Below are positions 46,199 to 57,085 of a stretch of 64,000 nucleotides of DNA, in pieces. Both the position numbers and the translations under genes were made by a program. The notes beneath the pieces were generated by a model, which was not told where the DNA came from, did not search any database, and worked only from the letters and a program-made list of their open reading frames with translations. The stretch comes from Zelopaecilomyces penicillatus (lineage: Eukaryota; Ascomycota; Sordariomycetes; Hypocreales; Pseudodiploosporaceae): positions 3,906,001-3,970,000 of the forward strand of contig VCCP01000002.1 of the NCBI GenBank assembly GCA_005765155.1, read 5' to 3'. Position 1 is the stretch's first letter; the number at the start of each line of letters is the position of its first letter.

Positions 46199-47684
46199 AT
46201 GAAGAGCTGGCACTCTGGATCTGCTCCTTCGATCTTCTGCTGGATCCCACCAGCTGCTTGGGCATGGTTGATCATCTTTCTCCAGTTGTCGATATTCTTT
46301 CTCGGTCCTGCAGTCCCTTCCACTGCTGCTAGTCAGCAATCCCAAGTACGCAGTGCACCGCTTCCCAATGAGTATGACTTGAAACCTATTATTTCTTCGA
46401 TTCGTCAACTGGAAGATGCCTTCCATTCTCGATATCAATACGATTGGATCTTCTTCAGGTCAAAGCTCCTTAGCGATAGCTTAAGACGTCTGACTTTGAA
46501 TGATTCCAGCGCCACTTGTGTCTATGAAGTTATAGCTGAGACTTCTTGTGATATTCCCAGCCTCCATCATGCTGCCGGTACCGACGTCCCAGTCCAACCA
46601 GAAGGAGCTTTGGATGGCGTTATCATCGACCAGGCTTTGCCCCTTCTTCGACGTATCCGTCGATGGAACTCTGGGAGTGCCAGGAGAAGCGGGCGACAAA
46701 AGGATTTTGAATGGATCTGGAGAGTTGAAAAAGGTGTATGTTTTGATCTCCCAACATCGCATGTAACCCCGGAACAAAGCTTGTTTCTGACTGGTGGCGT
46801 ATCTGCAGGTCCAATACACCCGTGAGACCGACTTTGATGTATTTGGCTTCACGCGTGACAGTGGAATTGTGTACGGCTTCAGCAAAGCCGTGCTGGACAA
46901 AGAATACGTGCGAAGCTGCTCACAGCAAGTTAACACACTGATTGAGAAACATCCTGACCAGCTGCACGCAGAAGCGGATATGTCGTGGCTATTCAACACT
47001 GCAGTCAACGACGGACCCACTACAAGGATGGCGCAGCTGGGGTGGACTGATCAACATGAAAGCTCTGCGGGAATTTCGCAACATAGAATTTTCTTCGAGG
47101 GCAGTCCAAGTCCTTTGAACTCCTCTAATGCTGACTCGCCGCAGGAAGATGCGTCCAGTATAGAGTTGAACTCGTCTCTTGAGAAGTTTCTGACCTGGTT
47201 GAGCTACATATACATTGCTGGCGGGTTTCCAACAATCGATATCGGGTCTCTGGCATTTGTTCGACGAAGGATCAACCAAGTACTACTGGATCATTTAGAC
47301 ATGGAGGGCCACTTGTACAACCATGAACCTGAAGTTATGTCAGTACCAACACTCAGCACCAGCATGTTTCTGCCTCAGAAGAGTGTGTCAAAGTTTCGCA
47401 ATAAGGCTGCTCGACACACAAGCTACCCAAGTCCGCCTGAGTTCACGCCCGATCCTGAGGTGGAGATTGGCTTAAACAAAGTCATTGCGCGTCGTGTCAA
47501 TGTTGATGGCGAGCTTGAATGGCTGAGCGCAGTTCAGCTGCAACCTAAGCACCCAGAACAGCGGATGAAGGAGAAATTGGCACTATGGGAGCTAATGGCT
47601 CAAGACCTGAGTAGACAAGACATCGTCCCAGGGCTTCGGTCAGGAAACACAGTGATTGATGAGAGAAACTTTGCGTTGAGCTGA
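46199..47684 (+). CDS. Unidentified protein with N-terminal hydrophobic segment
   Basis: Predicted 470-residue protein from exons 46199-46735 and 46809-47684. The 73-base intron (GTATGT to CTGCAG) is in phase 0 and restores WRVEKGVQYTRETDFDVFGF. Residues about 20-37 (AWAWLIIFLQLSIFFLGP) form a membrane anchor or signal peptide, followed by a Ser/Thr/Ala linker. So the bulk probably lies in the secretory lumen, the cell surface or outside (inference). The body contains well-ordered sequence (SIRQLEDAFHSRYQYDWIFF, SGIVYGFSKAVLDKEYVRS, SYIYIAGGFPTIDIG) but no motif I recognise and no catalytic signature. Cysteines are few. I do not recognise the family. It is a real gene by codon-like composition, intron phase and length. 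Confidence 0.8.
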
Positions 47685-49191
47685 TGAACCAAACTGATCT
47701 ATGCCATTGGACTCATGGCCCGCCACGATGTCTTACAGGCAATTAGCTTGGGAATGCAAGGATTGATAAAACGTGGGGGAGATGTCAGCATAGACAGGGG
47801 GGGCGATGTATTTTGGCTGGCCTACATTTATGCCAATGCCTTTTAGGGAAATAGTCGATGCAAAAATACAAGGTTATCATTGATTCTGAAATCACTATCA
47901 ACATATCCCTTCCATTTTGTGTTGAGGTAACAATGCATAGCGGAGCAGAGGTGCTAGCCATCGGCATTGGACCGGGAAGACAGACCCCCCTGCCCTATGA
48001 AAATAGATGGTGAGCGACATTACGTCACAAAGGGTCAAGGGAGTGAGCATATTCACCACTCCACAGTCTCCACTGCTTCTCTCCGTACTGTATCAGATAT
48101 GCAGGTAGTAAGCAAGTGAGGTCGTCTCATAACACAGTCTCAAGTTTCCTACGCCGATCTGGCTTGTATCAGCGCACTACTTGGTCAAAATCACGGAAGG
48201 CTCCTGATGACCAGCTCTTCGTTACAGGCTGATTACAGTGCTAATAGCTCTTTCAACCATCAGATGGTCGCGCCAGGCAAGGCTGCTGGGGTTGAAGGTG
48301 TGCGGGCCCTAATTAAGCCGGCAGCTATGATTGGTGGCTCAGACCCAAGAGGGGAATTAATGAGACTATGACTCGAATTACCTGTTCGTGTAAGGGGTGG
48401 GGGGATATAATGAGTTTTGCAAAATGTTTTCTGGACAGCGGAAGTAATTATCTGGGTAGATGAATATTTTACAACTGCAGGTGATAAATGAAACATCTAG
48501 GTCTCATCATGGGAATCTGAGTAATAATCAAGTTGATGCTGTGCCACTGAAACAAGAGATCATCAAAATCACACAAATGCCGAACTTTTTGAAGTTTAGA
48601 TGGTAGGGAAGTATTATTAGTGCCGCGCTACCTGTACTAGGTACTTACCTGCACACACCTGTTAGAGCCTAGGGAGTTGTCAGGGGTCAGCGCCAAAGGA
48701 GATCAACTTTCGGTGGATCGACCTGGAACCCCCCCCTGTAACGGCACAGAGCTGAAGCTTTGGACCGTAGCATCGTCACCGTCCAATTTCACAGTTCCAT
48801 GGGGGGTTCGGGTCCGGGCGGCGGGCGGGCAGCGTGAGAGAAGGAAAGGAAAGAAAAAAAAAAACAATCCAAAGGTGGAAATAGATAAACTCAGTCTCGC
48901 CCAGATTCGCGCAGCAACAGGTTCCGTGCGCTTGGCTGCATATCCCATCGTCACCCGTCACCCGTCAAACGACCTCCTTTCGATATTGGCTGGCACACAC
49001 CTGGGCTTTGCACACCGCCCGAGCCAAGGAACAGCGAAAACCACCCGCCTGCCCAACCTTCACCCAACGGGAGGTGTATCCTTCCGCCTAGTGCTGCCCT
49101 CTCTCTTGTCTCTCTCTGCTTCTTGTCATTTTGAAGAAGGGGTTTTTTTTTTCTTTCTTCCGCAACGGCCCCAGGTATCTCCCGCCAAACT
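47685..49191. other. Intergenic, no gene supported
   Basis: This 1.5 kb includes the 3' flank of the preceding gene and the promoter of the transporter. A poly-A run near 48854 and a T-rich tract at 49143-49160 lie close upstream of the transporter start. The long plus-strand frame 48677-49327 overlaps the transporter's first exon in another frame and shows no domain. Confidence 0.6.
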
Positions 49192-50945
49192 ATGGCGATT
49201 CTCAGCACCGCCGTCGCCCGAGCCGGCGGCGGCGCAAGTGGCAGAAACGATGGCTTTCGGAAGCAGTTGGCGCTCATCACGGTGCGCAATTCTTAGCCTC
49301 GCCCGTCGTCAGTATATGCCTAGCTGACGAGGTATTATGTTGTGTCCATGTAGCTCACGGTTCAAAATTCGGCTTTTATTCTGGTATGATGCAATTTCTC
49401 AAATAGCAAGAAAAACATACATGCGCAACTAGCACCCCCAAATCGCGAAACTGCCATGACAAGTACAAGCTGACCTTGCTTCGCACTCTAGATTATGCAC
49501 TATTCGCGAATCATGCCACCCTCGGGCGACCACCGCTATTTCACATCAACGGCCGTCTTTCTCAACGAGGTTATCAAGCTAGCTGCATCCCTTACGCTTG
49601 CTATATACGAGGCGTCCAAGACGCTGGCCCCGAGCACGCCCGTGACTGTTCTCGTTGAGCAGATCTACAATGCCGTCTTTGCGGGAGATGGCTGGAAGCT
49701 GATTGTCCCAGCTGCCTTTTACACATTACAGAACATGCTGCAGTATGTTGCTGTAGGGAATCTGGATGCGGTGCACTTTCAGGTGCTCTACCAGCTCAAG
49801 GTACGGACAAAAGCTACAACGAGCTATGCCATTGATGATTGATACGAGATATGCGCTTGGACAATCAAGACTGGATTGGCAACATGCTAATCGGCTTTGT
49901 GACACAGATTCTCACCACAGCCATCTTCAGTGTCGTGCTGTTGAACAGACCCCTCGGGCTCGTACGGTGGATTTCTCTCATCGTCCTTACCATTGGTGTC
50001 TCCATTGTCTCTCTCCCCTCGTCCTCGAAGACGGCCGCCGACGCCCTTCTATTTACTGGTATGCCCGACCATTTCTTCCCTCGATCGGGTCACGAGCTCG
50101 GCCACGCTGTCCCCGAGGCCGCTCCTGGCGCTCATTTGTCGCGCCGATCTGCAACCTACGAGGGCATCGATCACGACCTGCCCGCACCCGAGCCTCAAAT
50201 GAATTACTCCGTTGGCGTGAGCGCGGTCCTTGTCGCTGCCGCCGTTGCCGGCCTCACGGGTGTCTATTTTGAGAAGCTTCTCAAAGAAAGCCCATCACAG
50301 GCCAGTGTTTGGATACGAAACCTGCAGCTGAGCTTTTACTCGATGCTCGCTGCTCTTTTTGGCGGCGTCATGTGGCAGGATGGTCCCGGGATTCGCCAGC
50401 ACGGTTTCTTTGACGGCTACAACTGGGTCGTCTGGGCTACGATTGTGCTGCAGGCTGCTGGAGGTCTTCTGGCGAGCGTCGTTATCCGCGACTCTGATAA
50501 CATTATCAAGAATTTCGCCACGAGTATAAGTATCGTTTTAAGCTTCCTCGTTAGCGTCTGGATGTTTGAGTCCAACGTGACTCTCATGGTAAGCGCCCCC
50601 CCAATTTCTACTCCTTCAGCTTACAAGTGAACATTTTACTAAAGCTACTGGCGACTCTTTTTATAGTTCCTCTCAGGCACATGTCTTGTTCTTCTAGCTA
50701 CCTATATCTACGGCGCAGCCGACCACACCCTTCAACGACGACCCAGCCCTCTCCACATCGCCAGTTTTGAAAAACCTGCCATCGAGCGAACTTTTACCCC
50801 TATTTCAACACCCAGAACTACCGACTCCAAGCGCCTCAACTTGGATCCCTTTGACGTCAAGGGTCTGGTCACTACATCAAGTCGGCCTGGCAGCCCGATG
50901 CTGGTTCGCCAGACTAGCCGAGCAAACCTGCAACGGGATGTTTAG
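49192..50945 (+). CDS. UDP-galactose-type nucleotide-sugar transporter (SLC35A)
   Basis: Golgi antiporter predicted to import a UDP-sugar in exchange for UMP. Five exons: 49192-49281, 49354-49383, 49492-49800, 49908-50588 and 50667-50945, giving 462 residues. Exon 2 is only 30 bases and encodes LTVQNSAFIL, so KQLALIT-LTVQNSAFIL-IMHYSRIMPPSGDHRYF is assembled from three exons. Conserved blocks include AFYTLQNMLQYVAVGNLDA, QLK, AVAGLTGVYFEKLLKES and DNIIKNFATSISIVLS. The last is the family signature, though here RDSDNIIKNF stands where SLC35A members usually have KYADNI-KGF. A long hydrophilic loop sits at about 175-240, and a 60-residue Ser/Arg-rich cytosolic tail ends the protein. About ten membrane segments fit. 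Substrate specificity (galactose, galactofuranose or other) cannot be read off. Confidence 0.92.
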
Positions 50946-51925
50946 AAAATAAACGTCTGGTTAACAAAAGAGAAAAACCAAAAATGAAAACAAAAGACAC
51001 ATTTCGAGGTTCAGGATAGTGGACGAAAAAAATATATATGCTGGATTGAGCCTTGCTCCCCAAATTTGCAGCAGCTTCGACTCTCGCACACCACGGAAAG
51101 CAGCACACCATGAAGGAGATTCGAAGTCCCTCCCAAGTCGAGGAAAAATCTCTCACAAGGAGGGCACGAATTAGAATGAAGGAGGTGCAAAGCTTATGCA
51201 GTGGGGGAAACAGAATATCAAGGATACTATGTCTCGGTAAACGGGGAAAACGGTAGTGGGACTTGGATGGGGGAGTTTGGATTTTTATTTAAGCAGCCAC
51301 AGAATCGCATAAATGATTTTGTTGCGATCTAATGACAGGATATGGATATATATATACCTGGACGGTGGGACGAGGGACAGAGAACTAGAGAATTTGGGAA
51401 TGGCTTCAGTTGTGCAAAAACCACATGCATGCGCCACGCAGTTATGAATAGTCCGTCATGACGTAAACAGGCAAAAATAAAAAACACACATCAAATTCTA
51501 CAGCTACTTTCGTGCTCTCTCAATTTTGTTGGGACGTCTAGCTTGGATACATACATGACATGTCACGTTACGACAAACGCAATAATACGTCTTGTTTCAA
51601 CTTTAACTTTCAGTATTATATCTGTCTCAACCCGCCTCACTGGCTTTCGTTGCCATCTCAACAATACAAGGCTATGCCATGTCTGCATGAGGGCAGCAAA
51701 ATGAAATAGCGCCGCTTTCGGTTTTTCACAGTCCCCTCTACTTGTTGGCAGCACTGGGAGATTTTCCTCTGCCACACATTTTTTCATCTTCTCTTCATGG
51801 ATTCATCATCAACATCACCAACCAGTTCAGTTCATATAACAAAGATACCGCTTCAAGCTTTTCATCATAAGCCTCCACCCCTTGTGCGTTCACTACATCG
51901 CAGTAACGCCCTACATATTCGTCGT
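50946..51925. other. Convergent intergenic region
   Basis: This 1 kb lies between the transporter stop and the stop of the GDP-mannose pyrophosphorylase-like gene on the other strand. It is AT-rich and carries both 3' UTRs. Nothing further is supported. Confidence 0.6.
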
Positions 51926-53577
51926 TTACATGATGACTTCATTAACAACATCCTAAAAGAGCACAAGATGTTAGTTCGGTTGCGTAATTGATCTCACCAA
52001 GTGGGATGTGCAAAGTGATTAGAATGCGATCTGGATAACTTACTCGCTTCAACTCCTTGTAGGGCAAGCACACGCAGTTTTGCACTCGAACCTCGTCGCC
52101 CACTCCACAGTCCTTGCCAAGGATTGAGATGCTCTGCACCTTCACACCGTTCTTGATGATAGTTGTCGAGTGACTATTGGCAGGTGTAGGTGTACCCTCA
52201 ACGCGGGCCCATGCACCAACGCGGCTACCCCAGCCAATAATGGAGTAGAGAACGCATGCATCATGCTTGATTTCTGAATCCTCAAGCACAACACTCTCTT
52301 TGACTCGAGCTCCGGCACCGATAACAACCCGGGGGCCAATGCTGACGTTGGGCCCAAGCTTGGCTGTAGGATGCACATCGGCTGACGGGTGGATGAACAC
52401 AGGTGCGACAATATTGGTGCTGGGCTGAGCGAGCTCAGTGCTGCCAGACTGCCAAGCCTTTTGCAGATATAGGGCATTGGCAGGGACAGCTGAGCCGGCA
52501 GTCTTAATCTGACGCCAAAAGTCCTTGGTCTCATACACGAAGAACTGTTTGCTATCGGCCATGTCGCCGAGAATATCCTGCTCTAAACGAATAACCTCGT
52601 TCCTCTCTTCATCGTCGTCATCGCCAGCTGAAGCAGCGGGGACTACAAAGTTTTCGAGGTTATCTGAGGAGGGGTAGGAAACGAGACGCGCGGGGCGGTC
52701 CAGACGTCGCTTAATCGCGGACCTAATGGAGGGGAAGATGGCGTCGGCTGAGAAAAGGTAAACACCACAGTTAATCAGGTTGCTGATATGGGACTCTGGC
52801 TTCTCTACGTAATGCAGGACTCGGCGGGTGTGCGCATCAGAGACAATGCAACCGAAGTTTGATGCAGCATCATCACTAACACGAGTGCCCAGGATGACTG
52901 CCTCGGCATCCCTCTCAACGAAGAGCTTGAGCATATCCTCAAGAGGGAACGAGCAGCAGACATCAGCATTAAGGACAAACAGGCGCTCCGGACGACCCTT
53001 CATGATGGCATCACGGAAGTGGTACAGACCACCAGCCGTGCCCAGAGCCTGATATTCTCGAAGATACCGGATGGTGATGGAGGGGAACTCCTTTGCAGAG
53101 TCTTTGATGAAGTCGCGGAAAACAGATTCATCATAGTAGCCGATGATGTAGACCTCCTGAATCTGCTTGTTGGGAACGCGGGCGACGGCGGACAGACAGT
53201 GCCAAATGATGGGGTGTCCGGCGACCTCGAACAGCGGCTTGGGGAGGTCGAGAGAGAGAGGGCGGAAACGGGTACCACGAGATGGACCACCGACCTGAGT
53301 GAAGATGTTAAGTCAGTAAAAAAGGAGGACAATCTCAACCCCAAACAGGGGTAAAAGATCCACTGGGCGCGCTTGTGGACGCTGGGACTTTGATAGCAAT
53401 CGAAAAGGCAATTGAGAAGCAAGGAAGAAGATCAAAAACAAGACGGAGAGCCACTCTCTTTGACAGACTCCGTCCAGAGTCTGAGAATAGCAATTGGATC
53501 GGAGGTCGTACCAGAATGACAGCCTTGGTGGCACCCTGCTCCTTTGGACGGTGGGTCATGGGGACCTGGAGAGACAT
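51926..53577 (-). CDS. GDP-mannose pyrophosphorylase alpha-like (GMPPA)
   Basis: Nucleotidyltransferase-fold protein. Beta-type relatives make GDP-mannose from mannose-1-phosphate and GTP; alpha-type members are mainly regulatory. Exons on the minus strand are 53577-53512, 53294-52044 and 51952-51926, giving 447 residues. The first exon ends TKAVIL and the 217-base intron joins it to VGGPSRGTRFRPLSLDLPKP, the nucleotide-binding loop. Its form GGPSRGTRFRPL, rather than GG-GTRLRPLT, points to the alpha branch. The tiny last exon gives KELKR-DVVNEVIM, matching family ends. The N-terminal domain includes RLFVLNADVCCSFPL and INCGVYLFSADA. The C-terminal part has left-handed hexapeptide repeats (VFIHPSADVHPTAKLGPNV). 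It shares the nucleotide-sugar theme with the neighbouring transporter, although gene clustering here is probably incidental. Confidence 0.92.
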
Positions 53578-54761
53578 GACGTTGAGAATGCGAAGCAGAT
53601 GATCTGTTGTTCGAGTACAAGGAGACGGACACACAGAGTAGTGAACAGCAATAGAGAAAGAAATCCCTTGGCGCCGTCTTCAGAGCAACAGCGCGGTCGA
53701 GTCTGGTGGTCTGGCGGGGAAGGAAAGCGGTGGGAATAGAAGGTCGTGTTGGCACGGAGGTTGGGTTGGGTCTTGCTTGGTGTAGCTGCAGCGTACAGGC
53801 AATCTACCTGCAGGCGAGAACAAGCCAGCTTGTGGTATGCGATTAAGCGGTGACGGAGGGGGCGGGGCAACGCAATAGCAAGCAAGCTAAAGAATCGGTT
53901 CGTCACGGCTTTCTGTGGCTGGTGCTTCTCGTCTCCTAATGAGAACGGCTTCGAAGTAATGTCTATACCTGGCAATAAGTCCAGGACACATAACAACACC
54001 TTGAAACCTATTCGGCGAAAAGAAAGCCCTAGTTCGACTACTTGAAGCTCCACAAAGCTTAAAGCAGACCGATGGTCCTCAACAAGTGTGCGTTTGGCAA
54101 GCCATAAACCCAAAAGTGCAACCACCAGCCACATTCTCTGTGGCGCCAGCTCTGATCCGCCCATTCTGTTTCAAACGCAACGTGTTGCTGCACAGGGGAT
54201 TTGAAACAAACATCACGGACCATACCAGGCACGCACAGCATACCTCCTTGGTCTATAGGCTTGGACTTTGAAACTACCGCTGGAAGACTCACTGTGACAG
54301 TCTGTACGAACAAGTCTAGCACATTTAGTAACATGACTCCGTGGAGCGAGTCTTTCGGTCTCATTGTTCTTGATCTCGATCAAAGATAGGTAAGTAATTG
54401 ATGTGCGGCCCTTTTGGTTGTTAATTGTTGGAGAGGACTCAGGACACAAAATGTTGATTACAGACTTACTCATATTATTCAATTGAGTAGCCACCTTACA
54501 TCATAGCATCTAAAGATATCCCTGCTTGACGCGCTAACCTATCCGAACTCCTTCTCTGAACAACACACCTAGGTGACCCTGATATCCACTACTTAGAGCG
54601 CAGTTCCGCCTATGTCAGTTACATAGACTGGTTTCGTAGCTTGGGTGTTGTGGACGCCGGAAAAAATTGAATCACATACCTGCCTGCGACCATTATAAAC
54701 AGACAGATAAGTTTGTATACTGCACAATAATAGACCAATCGACCAACCGATTAGATCACTC
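53578..54761. other. Intergenic, leader of GMPPA-like gene and 3' flank of RRM gene
   Basis: This 1.2 kb lies between two minus-strand genes. The part next to 53577 probably contains the 5' UTR and promoter of the GMPPA-like gene. No other gene is supported. Confidence 0.6.
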
Positions 54762-55804
54762 TTACTGTCTGCGCCAGTTGTTGGATGACATGGCTCGGTT
54801 CGATCCCGGCGCACGCTCTTGCTGTGAATCGTCCTGCTGAGGGCGATCTTGCTGTATGTTTTTGGGACGCCATGTATTTGTGTCGAACCTTTGACGATTT
54901 ACTGAGGCACCTCGTTCCATCAGATTTCGAGGTAAACTCCGTGCCACATTGACTTTGAGACAACTGCCATTAAAGTCTTTGCCGTTTAATGCTTTGGCGG
55001 CGATGTCAGCCTCGTTCCTAGTCTCAAAATCCACGAAGCAGTAGTGGTGATTTCCCGGCTTTGAGCGAGTGCTCTCGTGGGGCGTGATGCGCTTTCCTAT
55101 AGCAGCACTGCCAATCTGTCAGTGAGAACAACACAACTGAAGAGAAACGGATTTGGTTATAGGACGTGAAAAGCAAGCAGGGGTGCACATACGGGTTGAA
55201 GTCGGCGAAGATCTCCATCATTTCAGCACTATTATGGGCTTGATTAATCATCTTGCTGAGCCCACCCACAAAGAGCCGGCGTCCATCGTGGTCTTGCTTC
55301 ATATCTTCAAAGTGACTGATGGCATTGTGAGGACCCTGCTGTCCCCGCTTGGGGCTATGTTTGTCTCCTGTGGTCTCGGATGTGTTGCCAGGCCCAACAC
55401 TCCAATCACCCCACCGCTGGAAAGCATTGCGATCCTCGCCATACGCACGTTTACCCTGCCTTTTGGGCTCACAGGGGCCGACCTTTACATATCGACCCTG
55501 AATAGACGCATTGAGGGAGGTTAGGGCTTGCTCGGCACTCGACCGATTGGTGAAGTCGACGAAGCAGTAGCCGGGATTGCGAGCGCTCACGGGGTCGACA
55601 GATATGTGTATCTTTTCAATGTCTGCAAAGCCATTATCAATGAGCATCTGCTCGACATCATGCGGCTTGATAATATAGAGTAGATTGCCTATGGTTTGGG
55701 TGTTAGCATCCATTGATGGAGAGCGGAGTTTGAGCAGGCGTGCCTATGTATATACGTCGACCTTCGGCTAAGGCGTCTGTTTGGCTCTGGGAGTTTGAGT
55801 CCAT
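54762..55804 (-). CDS. Two-RRM RNA-binding protein
   Basis: Predicted 300-residue RNA-binding protein. Exons on the minus strand are 55804-55744, 55688-55193 and 55107-54762. RRM1 begins RRIYIGNLLYII (RNP2) and has RNP1 NPGYCFVDF. RRM2 has RNP2 RRLFVGGL and RNP1 NHHYCFVDF, so the two domains mirror each other. The linker contains a basic KRQGKRAYG region. The C-terminal 45 residues are Gln/Arg/Asn/Asp-rich and probably disordered. The first intron needs a GC donor at 55743-55742 to keep IYIG of RNP2; a GT donor 12 bases upstream (55755) would delete exactly those four residues in frame. The second intron (55192-55108) joins FNPAAIGKRITPHE. RNA targets and process cannot be inferred. Confidence 0.87.
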
Positions 55805-57085
55805 GGTAACCAATTGTCCCTTTATGAGATGGGAATATTGCCAAAATATGTCTTAACAGATTATTCACTGCTTATTATAAGTGTAATAATTGAAGCAATT
55901 CATACATGACTTCGCACCGTATCGCCCCGCCCCCACCAAAAATTACATTTCTCTCCCATGTGGTCGTCTATCGATAAGCGCAAGACAGGAGAAGCTGGTG
56001 CCCAACTTCAGAACAGGCTAAGCTACCTTTACATTCTGGTGTGCAATATCACCGGATTCGTTTAGTCCAATGTTCAAGACATTGACTTGAGCCCTTGAGT
56101 TGAGTGTCGGTCGAAATCTCGTCTGTTCAGGTACAGAAAATGTGTCGATTTATTTCTGAAGCATGACAGCATTGACAGGTGCCTCGATCAGATGCCGACG
56201 CTGACCTTGGAGGTCAAGTGCCGGTTGACCTGGCAACCTCAGTAAACGTCGCTGGTATCAGAGAACGCGACCGCGCAACTTTTTTAACCAGCCATAATGT
56301 AGGAAAAGAAACACTGCTTCTATAGGCGAGTAAAAATTAGTAGTATGAGTATAAATATCTTATTGAGCCTCAAAAGAGGAGGGAAAAAAGTGTGCCAGAA
56401 TGAAGTCTCGACTGCAGTGAAATTACGCCACAGCAGCTGTCAACAAGTGCTCAGGGGTTCTGTTCCTAGTACTGTTCCCAGCCACCAGATTTCCTCCACC
56501 TGGCAAATTTTGGCTGCTGCCTTCTCTACCAACTCCTAACGCCATTAATTCCTGTTAATGCAGCAAAGTGCCATCTATCCGACATTCATCAATATCTTTT
56601 CCATAATTACATAAAAAACTGAAACTCATTCATGAAGCACACATAATCATCTTTGCACGCTTTTATTGGGTTTCTTTTCTTGTTTACCGCACACAAGAGT
56701 GTTGCCAACTTTACGTCTCTATCTGGTGTTATCTGCACGCCGTGTTGCACCTCGTGGGCCAAGCGCCCGTAACTCGCCTCACTACCAATTGGGGTTCATT
56801 CACCTGGCTTTGACTTCACCTCCAGACCAGGATCACTTCACATTCCCCATCAACACCTTCTGCACTGTACTACTATATCGTCTTATTTCTGGCTGTACTA
56901 CTACCTCTTTCCTCTTTACTTTTCGTTTCGGCTATTGTCTCGCACTATTCCATTGTATCATTGTTGCCTTTACTCGACCCTACCTTTCTTGCAGGTGTCA
57001 CTAGTCTTCTTCACTCTTTGATATCCATCTTTTTCCGCAGCACCATCAAGCATTTGAGAAACCACATCATCAATTCATCTCACCG
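55805..57085. other. Divergent promoter region
   Basis: This 1.3 kb separates the start codons of the RRM gene (minus) and the dynamin-like gene (plus). The right part (56660-57085) is CT-rich and likely the dynamin-like gene's leader. Short frames there have no domain. Confidence 0.6.

Noticed and set aside
48677..49327. 216-residue plus-strand frame ahead of the transporter
   Set aside because: It overlaps the transporter's first exon in a different frame; the transporter's exon has family support.
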